Shown here: positions 8,489-14,584 of the stretch, piece by piece
Layout: each line of letters begins with the position of its first letter
How positions within the stretch are numbered: the stretch's first letter is position 1
Assembly: GCA_903912405.1 (NCBI GenBank)
Contig: CAIWHF010000190.1
Coordinates: 1-22,376 of the forward strand
Source of the DNA: an uncultured Bacteroidota bacterium
Lineage (GTDB): Bacteria > Bacteroidota > Bacteroidia > Chitinophagales > Chitinophagaceae
Length of the DNA stretch: 22,376 bases
Direction of reading: 5' to 3'
Made by a program: the position numbers and the translations under genes
Notes under the pieces: model-generated
Database searches by the model: none
What the model was told of the DNA's origin: nothing
Seen by the model: the letters and a program-made list of their open reading frames with translations, nothing else

Positions 8489-8788
8489 TTATAGTAGCGC
8501 TTTATCTTTCGCTTTTTTTAGTTGCTGAAACATTGCGTCAAAAGCAGCTTCGCAACTTTCTTCAAATGTTTTTGATTCTTCTTTTATAAATAGCGTGTGT
8601 TTGGGAATATGCACCTTTATCTCTACAACTTTATCCTTAATATGATGTGCAATATTGTCTAACTTAAGAAAAACCTCTACTTCGATAATGCTATCATGAA
8701 AAGTTTTCATTTTTTCAATTTTCTTATTGACATGCTCTAGTAATTTTTGATCTGCGTCGAAATGAATGCTTCTAATTTGCGTTGTCAT
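8489..8788 (-). CDS. hpf: short ribosome hibernation-promoting factor (HPF/RaiA family)
   Basis: A 99-residue protein of the short HPF/RaiA family, which binds the 30S subunit at the mRNA/tRNA channel and inactivates or stores ribosomes when growth slows. It shows the expected order: an opening strand I-R-S-I-H-F-D-A-D, a helix L-L-E-H-V-N-K-K-I-E-K-M, a strand-rich core (I-I-E-V-E-V-F-L and V-E-I-K-V-H-I-P), and a final helix E-E-S-C-E-A-A-F-D-A-M-F-Q-Q-L-K-K. The C-terminal dimerization domain of long HPF is absent. It follows the recombinase gene by 29 bases and lies in the rpsU direction, so it may share the rpsU transcript. A short HPF alone does not tell whether it makes 100S dimers or acts as a RaiA-type inactivator. 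Confidence 0.9.
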   Translation of the reverse strand: MTTQIRSIHFDADQKLLEHVNKKIEKMKTFHDSIIEVEVFLKLDNIAHHIKDKVVEIKVHIPKHTLFIKEESKTFEESCEAAFDAMFQQLKKAKDKALL

Positions 8789-8817
8789 AATCTAAAATTT
8801 AAGGGTGAAAAAAGCAC

Positions 8818-9708
8818 TTATCCTCTAGGGTGATTTTTTTTATGAATGTCTTTAAGCTTTGAAATATGATTATGGGTATATATCTGTGTAGATGCTAAGC
8901 TGCTATGCCCTAATAAGTCTTTTATGGCTTGTAGATTAGCGCCATTATTAAGTAATTGAGTGGCAAAAGTATGTCGCATCACATGTGGGCTTTTCTTCTT
9001 TAGGCTTGTAGTGGCACTTAAGTGTTTCTTTACTAGTCTATATACATAGCCGGCATATAAGTTTTGGCCATTCTCTAGGATAAAAAAAGAGGTGTTAGGA
9101 TTTTCAAAAAGACGTTTTTTCTCGTTAATATATGCTTGCATTTGCGATTCTAAATGTTGGCTAATTGGGATTAACCGCTCTTTATTTCCTTTCCCTAATA
9201 CTCTTAAATGATGCAAGCTCCATTCTATTTGTTGTTCTTTTAACGCTAATAATTCTGCTCTACGCATACCTGTTTGGTATAGTAGTTCAAGTATTAGACG
9301 GTCCGTAAACCCTTTGAATCCCTCTCCAAAACTAAGTTCTTCAAATAAAAAGTCGGTTTCTTCGTCTTTCAGAAAATTGGGTATGCGCTCAGGTGTCCGT
9401 AAGGCTCTAAGGGTGCTTATTGGATTCGTTAAAATCCAATCCTGCGTTTGTGCATATTTAAAAAAGGAGCGCAAAACAGATTGTTTTCTGTTGATGGTTG
9501 TAGCTGTTTGTTTTGCTTCTTTTAAGCTGGCTAACCAAGATCTTATGTGAAGATGTTTTATTTGCTTTAGATCTTCAATAGCATAGATAGTTAATAAATA
9601 CGCAAAAAAATCAAGGAGATTTTTTTCATAAGCAAGGCTAGTGAGAGGCGAGTAACGTTTCTCGTATTTGAGGTATTGGAGGAATTTACTAACGTAGGAG
9701 GTATCCAT
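8818..9708 (-). CDS. tyrosine recombinase of the XerC/XerD type
   Basis: A 296-residue site-specific recombinase, a normal Xer length. The N-terminal SAM-like core-binding domain spans residues about 1-90, and the catalytic domain runs from about 110 to the end. The catalytic set is complete: Arg149 in T-G-M-R-R-A-E-L, Lys173 in G-K-G-N-K-E-R, His242 and Arg245 in S-P-H-V-M-R-H-T-F-A-T, His268 in L-L-G-H-S-S, and the nucleophile Tyr277 in T-Q-I-Y-T-H. It sits between rpsU and hpf on the same strand, with no phage or integron features nearby, which argues for a housekeeping chromosome-resolution enzyme rather than a mobile-element integrase. XerC and XerD cannot be told apart from this sequence alone, so I give no symbol. 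A hairpin lies directly in front of its start codon. Confidence 0.92.
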   Translation of the reverse strand: MDTSYVSKFLQYLKYEKRYSPLTSLAYEKNLLDFFAYLLTIYAIEDLKQIKHLHIRSWLASLKEAKQTATTINRKQSVLRSFFKYAQTQDWILTNPISTLRALRTPERIPNFLKDEETDFLFEELSFGEGFKGFTDRLILELLYQTGMRRAELLALKEQQIEWSLHHLRVLGKGNKERLIPISQHLESQMQAYINEKKRLFENPNTSFFILENGQNLYAGYVYRLVKKHLSATTSLKKKSPHVMRHTFATQLLNNGANLQAIKDLLGHSSLASTQIYTHNHISKLKDIHKKNHPRG

Positions 9709-9713
9709 AAAAA

Positions 9714-9753
9714 TATCCGTTAGTGTAAATATAGGATATTACACTAACGGATA
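9714..9753. repeat. 15-bp hairpin between rpsU and the recombinase gene
   Basis: A 15-bp perfect stem (arms 9714-9728 and 9739-9753) with a 10-base loop. On the minus strand it is followed by ATATTTTT and then directly by the recombinase ATG. It thus looks like a weak terminator or attenuator that would lower expression of the recombinase and hpf relative to the abundant bS21. A TATATTTA element, close to the -7 consensus, lies inside the loop and right arm, so it may also overlap a promoter. Confidence 0.7.
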
Positions 9754-9772
9754 AAAGTATTTTTTGTTAAAA

Positions 9773-9970
9773 CTAATCTTCTATTTTACCAGAAAGGATT
9801 TGTTGGCGATAAACCGCTTTTAAAACTTCTGTACGACGACGAACAGATTTTTTAGTATACGATTGGCGGTCGCGTAATTGTAATAAAGTACGAGATTTTT
9901 CATACTTCTTTTTGTATTTTTTTAATGCCTTGTCAATGTTTTCGCAGTCTTTTGTGTCAATAATTAACAT
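9773..9970 (-). CDS. rpsU: 30S ribosomal protein bS21
   Basis: A 65-residue basic ribosomal protein typical of bS21: a short N-terminal strand M-L-I-I-D-T-K-D, a lysine-rich helix K-A-L-K-K-Y-K-K-K-Y-E-K-S, and the S-Y-T-K-K-S-V-R-R-R-T segment. In Bacteroidota, bS21 together with bS18 and bS6 holds the 16S rRNA 3' tail, so the anti-Shine-Dalgarno is hidden (reported for Flavobacterium johnsoniae). The gene has a full Bacteroidota promoter and an unusually strong Shine-Dalgarno site, which suits autoregulation by bS21 supply. The recombinase and hpf lie downstream on the same strand, separated by a hairpin. Confidence 0.95.
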   Translation of the reverse strand: MLIIDTKDCENIDKALKKYKKKYEKSRTLLQLRDRQSYTKKSVRRRTEVLKAVYRQQILSGKIED

Positions 9971-9977
9971 AGTGTAT

Positions 9978-9985
9978 ACCCCCTT
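9978..9985 (-). promoter_or_regulatory. strong Shine-Dalgarno site of rpsU
   Basis: The minus strand reads AAGGGGGT seven bases before the rpsU ATG. It can pair along its whole length with the 16S 3' tail (ACCUCCUU) with one G-U wobble. Most other genes in this window have no such site. Confidence 0.85.
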
Positions 9986-10006
9986 TTTAGGTTAATTTGA
10001 GGATTG

Positions 10007-10037
10007 CAAAGATAATTATTTTAAAAGTAATTCCAAA
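10007..10037 (-). promoter_or_regulatory. Bacteroidota-type promoter of rpsU
   Basis: The minus strand shows TTTG, 19 bases, then TATCTTTG. Both elements and the spacing match the consensus TTG/N19/TAnnTTTG. Transcription would begin some 30 bases before the rpsU start codon. Confidence 0.85.
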
Positions 10038-10055
10038 TTTTTTTAAATAAAATAA

Positions 10056-10063
10056 TACATTTG
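10056..10063 (+). promoter_or_regulatory. -7 element upstream of the small lipoprotein gene
   Basis: TACATTTG matches TAnnTTTG and lies 17 bases before the ATG at 10081, divergent from the rpsU promoter. No TTG is seen at the -33 distance. Confidence 0.5.
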
Positions 10064-10080
10064 TAGGTAGTATTTATAGT

Positions 10081-10629
10081 ATGGCAATTAAGTCTAAGAT
10101 CCTTTTTTTTGTTGTAATCGTTTGTTTATCAAGCTTTATTGCCTGTACTAAATGGACAGATAACCAATCGCCAAGCGATCCCCGCTTGACGCAAAAGTAC
10201 TGCAATGACCCTTTTGCCGTTAACTATAATTGGGGTTTTCCTGGCCTCCCAGATAATAGCATCTGTGTCTATCCTGCAGATTTATACCTAGGCACTTATC
10301 TATTTCATGATTCAATATATTCAATTGCTAATGTGTTGATAGACACTAATCAAGTTTTGTTGCATATTTACAAACAAAAATTGGATAGAGTTGTCATACT
10401 TGGATTTACAACCGTAGCGGATTCTCTTTTTGTATCGGTTTTAAAAAATGGAAATGGAAGCCTCGATTCATTACAAAATATTCCTGGTCAATTATTGTCT
10501 AATATGCTAGACACCGTAAATGGTACTTGTTTCAAATACCTTTCTGATACCTTACGTTTAAAAATAAATTGGAAATTAAAAACAGATACCGGCATTTATT
10601 TTCATAAAGGGAGTGCTATAAAACAATAA
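10081..10629 (+). CDS. small lipoprotein of unknown function
   Basis: I do not recognise the family. The product has 182 residues with a lipoprotein signal (hydrophobic run ending F-I-A-C, Cys22), followed by a polar linker. Residues 40-65 hold a Cys pair (Cys41 and Cys62) in the frame Y-C-N-D-P-F-A-V-N-Y-N and D-N-S-I-C-V-Y-P, a pattern I associate with surface proteins of Bacteroidota. The remainder is predicted to be beta-strand rich (F-V-S-V-L, L-R-L-K-I-N-W-K-L-K). The stop codon lies one base before the ATG of ribE, so the two genes are very likely co-transcribed. That does not by itself imply a role in flavin metabolism. A -7 element lies upstream. Confidence 0.8.
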   Translation: MAIKSKILFFVVIVCLSSFIACTKWTDNQSPSDPRLTQKYCNDPFAVNYNWGFPGLPDNSICVYPADLYLGTYLFHDSIYSIANVLIDTNQVLLHIYKQKLDRVVILGFTTVADSLFVSVLKNGNGSLDSLQNIPGQLLSNMLDTVNGTCFKYLSDTLRLKINWKLKTDTGIYFHKGSAIKQ

Positions 10630-10630
10630 T

Positions 10631-11221
10631 ATGTTTACAGGAATTATTAAAGAATTAGGAAGTATTGTAGCTATTAAGCAATATGGAACTTCCATACATT
10701 TATGGGTTTCATCACCCTTAACGAAATCAATTTCGGTAGATAATTCTATTGCTCACAATGGCATTTGTCTTACTGTAGTGGCTATTAATGATATGGTCTT
10801 TAAAGTGACAGCTGTAGAAGAAACGATTAAGAAAACTACAATCGCTGCATGGCGAGTAGGGGATGTTATTAATTTAGAACGGGCATTAAAAATAGGCGAT
10901 GGATTAGATGGTCATTTTGTTCAAGGACATGTAGACACCATTGCAAATTGTAAGCATATAGCATTCAGAGACGGAAGTTGGTTGTTTGATTTTGAATTTG
11001 ACCCTGCATTTGCAGCCTTGCTTATTGAGAAGGGATCTATTGCTATCAATGGAGTTAGCCTTACAGTATTTAATGTAGAACGCTCTACTTTTAGTATTAC
11101 CATCATTCCATATACGTTTGATCATACGATTTTTAATACCTTACAAATTGGACAAAAAGTAAATTTAGAATTTGACATTTTAGGTAAATACTTTTTGCGT
11201 AAAATGCAATTAGAAGCATAA
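10631..11221 (+). CDS. ribE: riboflavin synthase alpha subunit
   Basis: This cytosolic enzyme joins two 6,7-dimethyl-8-ribityllumazine molecules to give riboflavin and a pyrimidine product. The 196 residues form two lumazine-binding repeats. The N-terminal M-F-T-G-I-I-K-E-L-G is diagnostic. The first repeat has N-G-I-C-L-T-V at residues 43-49, and the second has G-H-F-V-Q-G-H-V-D at 94-102 and N-G-V-S-L-T-V at 140-146. The N-terminal Phe2 and the conserved cysteine in the first repeat are present, so it is probably active. No other riboflavin genes are adjacent and no FMN riboswitch fits in the one-base gap upstream. The name ribE follows the alpha-subunit use (ribC in E. coli naming). Confidence 0.96.
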   Translation: MFTGIIKELGSIVAIKQYGTSIHLWVSSPLTKSISVDNSIAHNGICLTVVAINDMVFKVTAVEETIKKTTIAAWRVGDVINLERALKIGDGLDGHFVQGHVDTIANCKHIAFRDGSWLFDFEFDPAFAALLIEKGSIAINGVSLTVFNVERSTFSITIIPYTFDHTIFNTLQIGQKVNLEFDILGKYFLRKMQLEA

Positions 11222-11250
11222 AAAAAGGCATCGATTTCGATGCCTTTTTT
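11221..11250. terminator. bidirectional intrinsic terminator after ribE
   Basis: The stem GGCATCGA/TCGATGCC is flanked by AAAAAA on the left and TTTTTT on the right. It ends ribE from the left and the convergent protease gene (stop at 11270) from the right. Confidence 0.9.
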
Positions 11251-11269
11251 TATGCTTTGTATTTTTATA

Positions 11270-14200
11270 TTATTTGATAATGGTCACGGGTTGCGCCTGG
11301 CTATTTCCTTCTGCATCCGTTACGATAATAAAATAGTTGCCGTTTGCATAAGATGCAAAATCAAAAGAAGTTGCAGTTGCATTCGTAACATTTTTACGCA
11401 TTATTTCTTGCCCCATATAATTTGTTACTGCTACGCTTACTGAAGTTGATTCGTTCCATGTAAGGGTTACCAATTGGTTACTTGGATTTGGATAAAGCGT
11501 CCAAGCAGCTTTGTTAATGGTTGCGATATCTAAAAGGGAAACGCTTAATATGTTTGATTTTCTAGATTGACAAGCACCATTGGTATTTACCGCATAATAT
11601 AGACCTTGCACCATTGGTTTGTATGTCTGACCAGTAGCACCAGGGATTAATCCATTTGGTCCGTACCATTGTAAAGGACCTGGAATGTTAGCAGACAAAA
11701 TATTACCAATGAAAGATATAAATGGTGTTGTTGGCAAACTAGTACGTAATACTAAAAATCCAGCACTTGTTAAGGTATCTGATGCATAGCAACCACCATC
11801 CGTAGCAATAACTCTAAAATTAACTACATCATTATTCAATAAGCTTGTTGAGCTGTAAATAGTATTTCCCGTTGCGATAGTAGTGCCATTCACCAACCAA
11901 GATAGGATTGGGTTGGAGCCCATCACATAAGTACCTGTAAATTCTAATAATGAATCTTGACAAGAAGGATTATTACCTGTCGTTAATGACATGGAAATAC
12001 TAGACGGATCAGCCGGACGAATTGTAAATAACATAGAATCTTTTGCGGTTACGTTCATAGCGCAGAAGTGATTTGATGTCATAATGCATTTCAAGGTTGT
12101 AGGTGCTGTATTCACAATCGTTGAAAAAGTTGCACTGGTAGCGCCACTAACTAAAATACCATTTTGATACCAAGCATATTGTGGTGTAGCTCCACCAAAT
12201 AATGGATTAGCGCTTAAGGTAATGGGCTTAACCGCACAAGCAGGATTGGTACCGTTAGTTAATGCTAGCGTTACGGTAGGAACAATTGGGCTAAATAAAA
12301 TTTTGATTTGGCTAGATGTTACCGTTGCTGGAATTGCACAACTTGCGTTTGATAACAAAGTACAAGTAACAGCATCATTATTTAATAAGCTAGTTGAGTA
12401 AAAGGTATCTACATTGCTGCCCACAATGATTCCATTAACCTTCCAAGTATATAACGGAGAAGTACCGCCATTAGTTGTTGTTGCTTTAAAAGTAATCGGT
12501 TGTCCCGAACATGAAGGGTTGGTGCCAGCCGTAATAGCTATTGAAATACTTGGAATATTAGTAGGGAGTCTTAAAATTGTAATTGGCAAAGATGTTAAAC
12601 TATCTGCACCGCAGAAGCTAGTGAAAAACACTCTGCAAGTAATGGTATCTAAATTATTTAAATTAGCTGTAGTAAGCACGTTACTGGTAGCGCCAGCTAT
12701 CACTACACTGTTTTTATACCATTTGTAAGTAACGGTAGTTAAAGAAGATCCTTTAGTAGTAGTGAAGGTAAGTGGGGTATTTGCACAATCAGGCATAGTA
12801 CCTGCTGTAAGCGTGGTATTGATGTATGCTCCCGTATCTGTTGGTTTGAATGTAAGCGCGTAATCTTCTGCTTGACCAACTTCTAATTGACTGCAAGGGC
12901 CAATATTAGAAGAAGTATCCATGATACAACGCATTCTTAAGGGCGTACAGAAGGTGATACCAGTTGCAGGTGCAACATAGGTAAATGAATAACTTTGATT
13001 TGGATTGTTGGGAGCTACACCAGTTGAAATCATTTCTCCAGCTGGGTAAGCTGCAGGGTTGAAAATTCCATCATTATTATAGTCAACATAAACTTTCGCT
13101 TTTTGACTCGCTCTAGAAGTATTATTCAAACGAATAGTATAGGTTGCTCCAGGCGTAATTATTGCTGACTGCGAACAGGTTTTATCTAAATAAACTTTAG
13201 AACCATCACCACTATATGTACCTGTTGTATTGTCGATTAAGGATACATTGGAAGCATTTATAACACGTACCCTTGTTATGCCACCGTTGTAGGTATTTGC
13301 AACATTAGCAGGGTTTATTGTTGGACTACAATTAGAAGCCACCAATAAGGATGGTGGAGGCGCTACAGCACCAGTAGACATCGCTAAGGTAAGACGAGCG
13401 CCTAATAATGCCGCTCTCATACGAGTTCTTTGTCCAGCTGTAAATCGATCTTGACAATTAGAATAGTCCATGAAATTATGCGCTAAATAGCCATAGGGTG
13501 CATTCGTACACGTATTAATGTCTGTTGTTAGTGGACAATTGAAATTGGTTTGTAAAACAGGATCGGTATCACAAACGAAATCTCCAGAAAAACTACAGTT
13601 CGGTGTATTGGTAGCGCAAGTAGTTCCTACAGATCCTTGGAATGTATGATATAAGTTAAAAGCGTGACCAATTTCATGAGGCAGGGTAATAGAACCCGCA
13701 ACCGCTTGAGAAGCCAACATGATGGTGCCATCTAAAGGTGCTGGAGTGCCTGCCATATAAGCGTATCCTGCTACAAAAGACCCAGATCCTGTAATGCCAT
13801 CTTTACTGTCTATTTTATTGACAATCCATATATTATAATAGTCGGTATTGGGCCAAATGCTTAAGTTTTTGATCGTTGCTTCATCTGCGCCAACAGTGCC
13901 ATTGTGTTTAATTCCATCACTAGAATAACCAGCAACGCTTGCACCACTTACGCGATTAATACCTGTGGTAGGTCCGCAGTTAGGATCGCGTTTAGCTAAT
14001 ACAAATTTCATAGGTACGCGAACACCTCCATTATTGGTATCTGGATAAGCAGACCATTGCGCAGCATAGGTTGCATTCAAATACGCAATCATACTGTTGA
14101 TTTGCGCATCGGATGGATTGTAAACCGAGCCAATGGTAGGGTTAGTGTCATAAATAACATGCACTACTACCGGGATTTCATAAACGGTATCAGTTCCTGT

Positions 14201-14404
14201 AATCAAAAAGCGAGCTTGTCCGGCTAGCTTTTGTTGGGCTGCCCATTTTATATTAAAGTCGTTAACATTATAGGCATAGCTAGCAGATTGCTGTAATAAT
14301 TGATTGTGCGCATGATCAAATCCACAAATTGGTTGTCTTTGTGCAAATAAGTTCAATGCGGTCAATACGATACTAAACGTAAACAAAAGTAGTTTCTTGG
14401 TCAT
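11270..14404 (-). CDS. secreted M43-type (pappalysin) metalloprotease with T9SS sorting domain
   Basis: A secreted multidomain zinc protease of 1044 residues from the ATG at 14404 (a TTG 18 bases upstream is also in frame but adds a polar stretch before the signal peptide). After the signal peptide ending L-F-A-Q comes the M43 catalytic domain with H-E-I-G-H-A-F-N-L-Y-H at residues 243-253 (Glu244 catalytic) and the Met-turn N-F-M-D-Y with Met312. Cysteine-rich loops follow the active site. A GEVED-type domain at about 420-519 ends in G-Q-A-E-D-Y. Four related Ig-like repeats of 85-90 residues fill about 525-880, each opening with a motif such as T-A-G-T-N-P-S-C. The tail 968-1044 (L-Y-P-N-P-S, then N-G-N-Y-F-I-I-V) is a T9SS type A sorting domain, which is removed on export by the type IX system. 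It probably degrades extracellular protein. Substrate unknown. Confidence 0.93.
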   Translation of the reverse strand: MTKKLLLFTFSIVLTALNLFAQRQPICGFDHAHNQLLQQSASYAYNVNDFNIKWAAQQKLAGQARFLITGTDTVYEIPVVVHVIYDTNPTIGSVYNPSDAQINSMIAYLNATYAAQWSAYPDTNNGGVRVPMKFVLAKRDPNCGPTTGINRVSGASVAGYSSDGIKHNGTVGADEATIKNLSIWPNTDYYNIWIVNKIDSKDGITGSGSFVAGYAYMAGTPAPLDGTIMLASQAVAGSITLPHEIGHAFNLYHTFQGSVGTTCATNTPNCSFSGDFVCDTDPVLQTNFNCPLTTDINTCTNAPYGYLAHNFMDYSNCQDRFTAGQRTRMRAALLGARLTLAMSTGAVAPPPSLLVASNCSPTINPANVANTYNGGITRVRVINASNVSLIDNTTGTYSGDGSKVYLDKTCSQSAIITPGATYTIRLNNTSRASQKAKVYVDYNNDGIFNPAAYPAGEMISTGVAPNNPNQSYSFTYVAPATGITFCTPLRMRCIMDTSSNIGPCSQLEVGQAEDYALTFKPTDTGAYINTTLTAGTMPDCANTPLTFTTTKGSSLTTVTYKWYKNSVVIAGATSNVLTTANLNNLDTITCRVFFTSFCGADSLTSLPITILRLPTNIPSISIAITAGTNPSCSGQPITFKATTTNGGTSPLYTWKVNGIIVGSNVDTFYSTSLLNNDAVTCTLLSNASCAIPATVTSSQIKILFSPIVPTVTLALTNGTNPACAVKPITLSANPLFGGATPQYAWYQNGILVSGATSATFSTIVNTAPTTLKCIMTSNHFCAMNVTAKDSMLFTIRPADPSSISMSLTTGNNPSCQDSLLEFTGTYVMGSNPILSWLVNGTTIATGNTIYSSTSLLNNDVVNFRVIATDGGCYASDTLTSAGFLVLRTSLPTTPFISFIGNILSANIPGPLQWYGPNGLIPGATGQTYKPMVQGLYYAVNTNGACQSRKSNILSVSLLDIATINKAAWTLYPNPSNQLVTLTWNESTSVSVAVTNYMGQEIMRKNVTNATATSFDFASYANGNYFIIVTDAEGNSQAQPVTIIK

Positions 14405-14533
14405 AATGGTTTTTTGATTCAAATACGGTTTTAGAGCAACTTTCCCAAGTAGCCATAAAATCCTTCACAAGTTAGAAAAAAAAATTAAAATCTAAGCTTT
14501 TTTAGGAAGTCTTTATTTTTTGCATTAAAATAT

Positions 14534-14541
14534 TATCTTTG
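14534..14541 (+). promoter_or_regulatory. -7 element upstream of secDF
   Basis: TATCTTTG is a perfect TAnnTTTG match 43 bases before the secDF ATG. The -33 position holds TTT rather than TTG. An AAGGA lies 6 bases before the start codon and may help initiation. Confidence 0.6.
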
Positions 14542-14584
14542 TCAACTCAAATTTAATATTTTTTTACATTATCAAGGACAACTT

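Noticed and set aside
8818..9708. Integrase of a mobile element
   Set aside because: It sits between rpsU and hpf, with no attachment-site repeats, phage genes or cassette nearby, and has normal Xer length.
10560..10640. FMN riboswitch controlling ribE
   Set aside because: Only one base separates ribE from the upstream gene and no such conserved RNA fold is visible before that gene either.
12414..12728. 104-residue plus-strand open frame
   Set aside because: It lies antisense inside the Ig-like repeats of the metalloprotease and has no recognisable motif.
14405..14422. TTG start extending the metalloprotease by six residues
   Set aside because: The ATG at 14404 gives a standard signal peptide directly.
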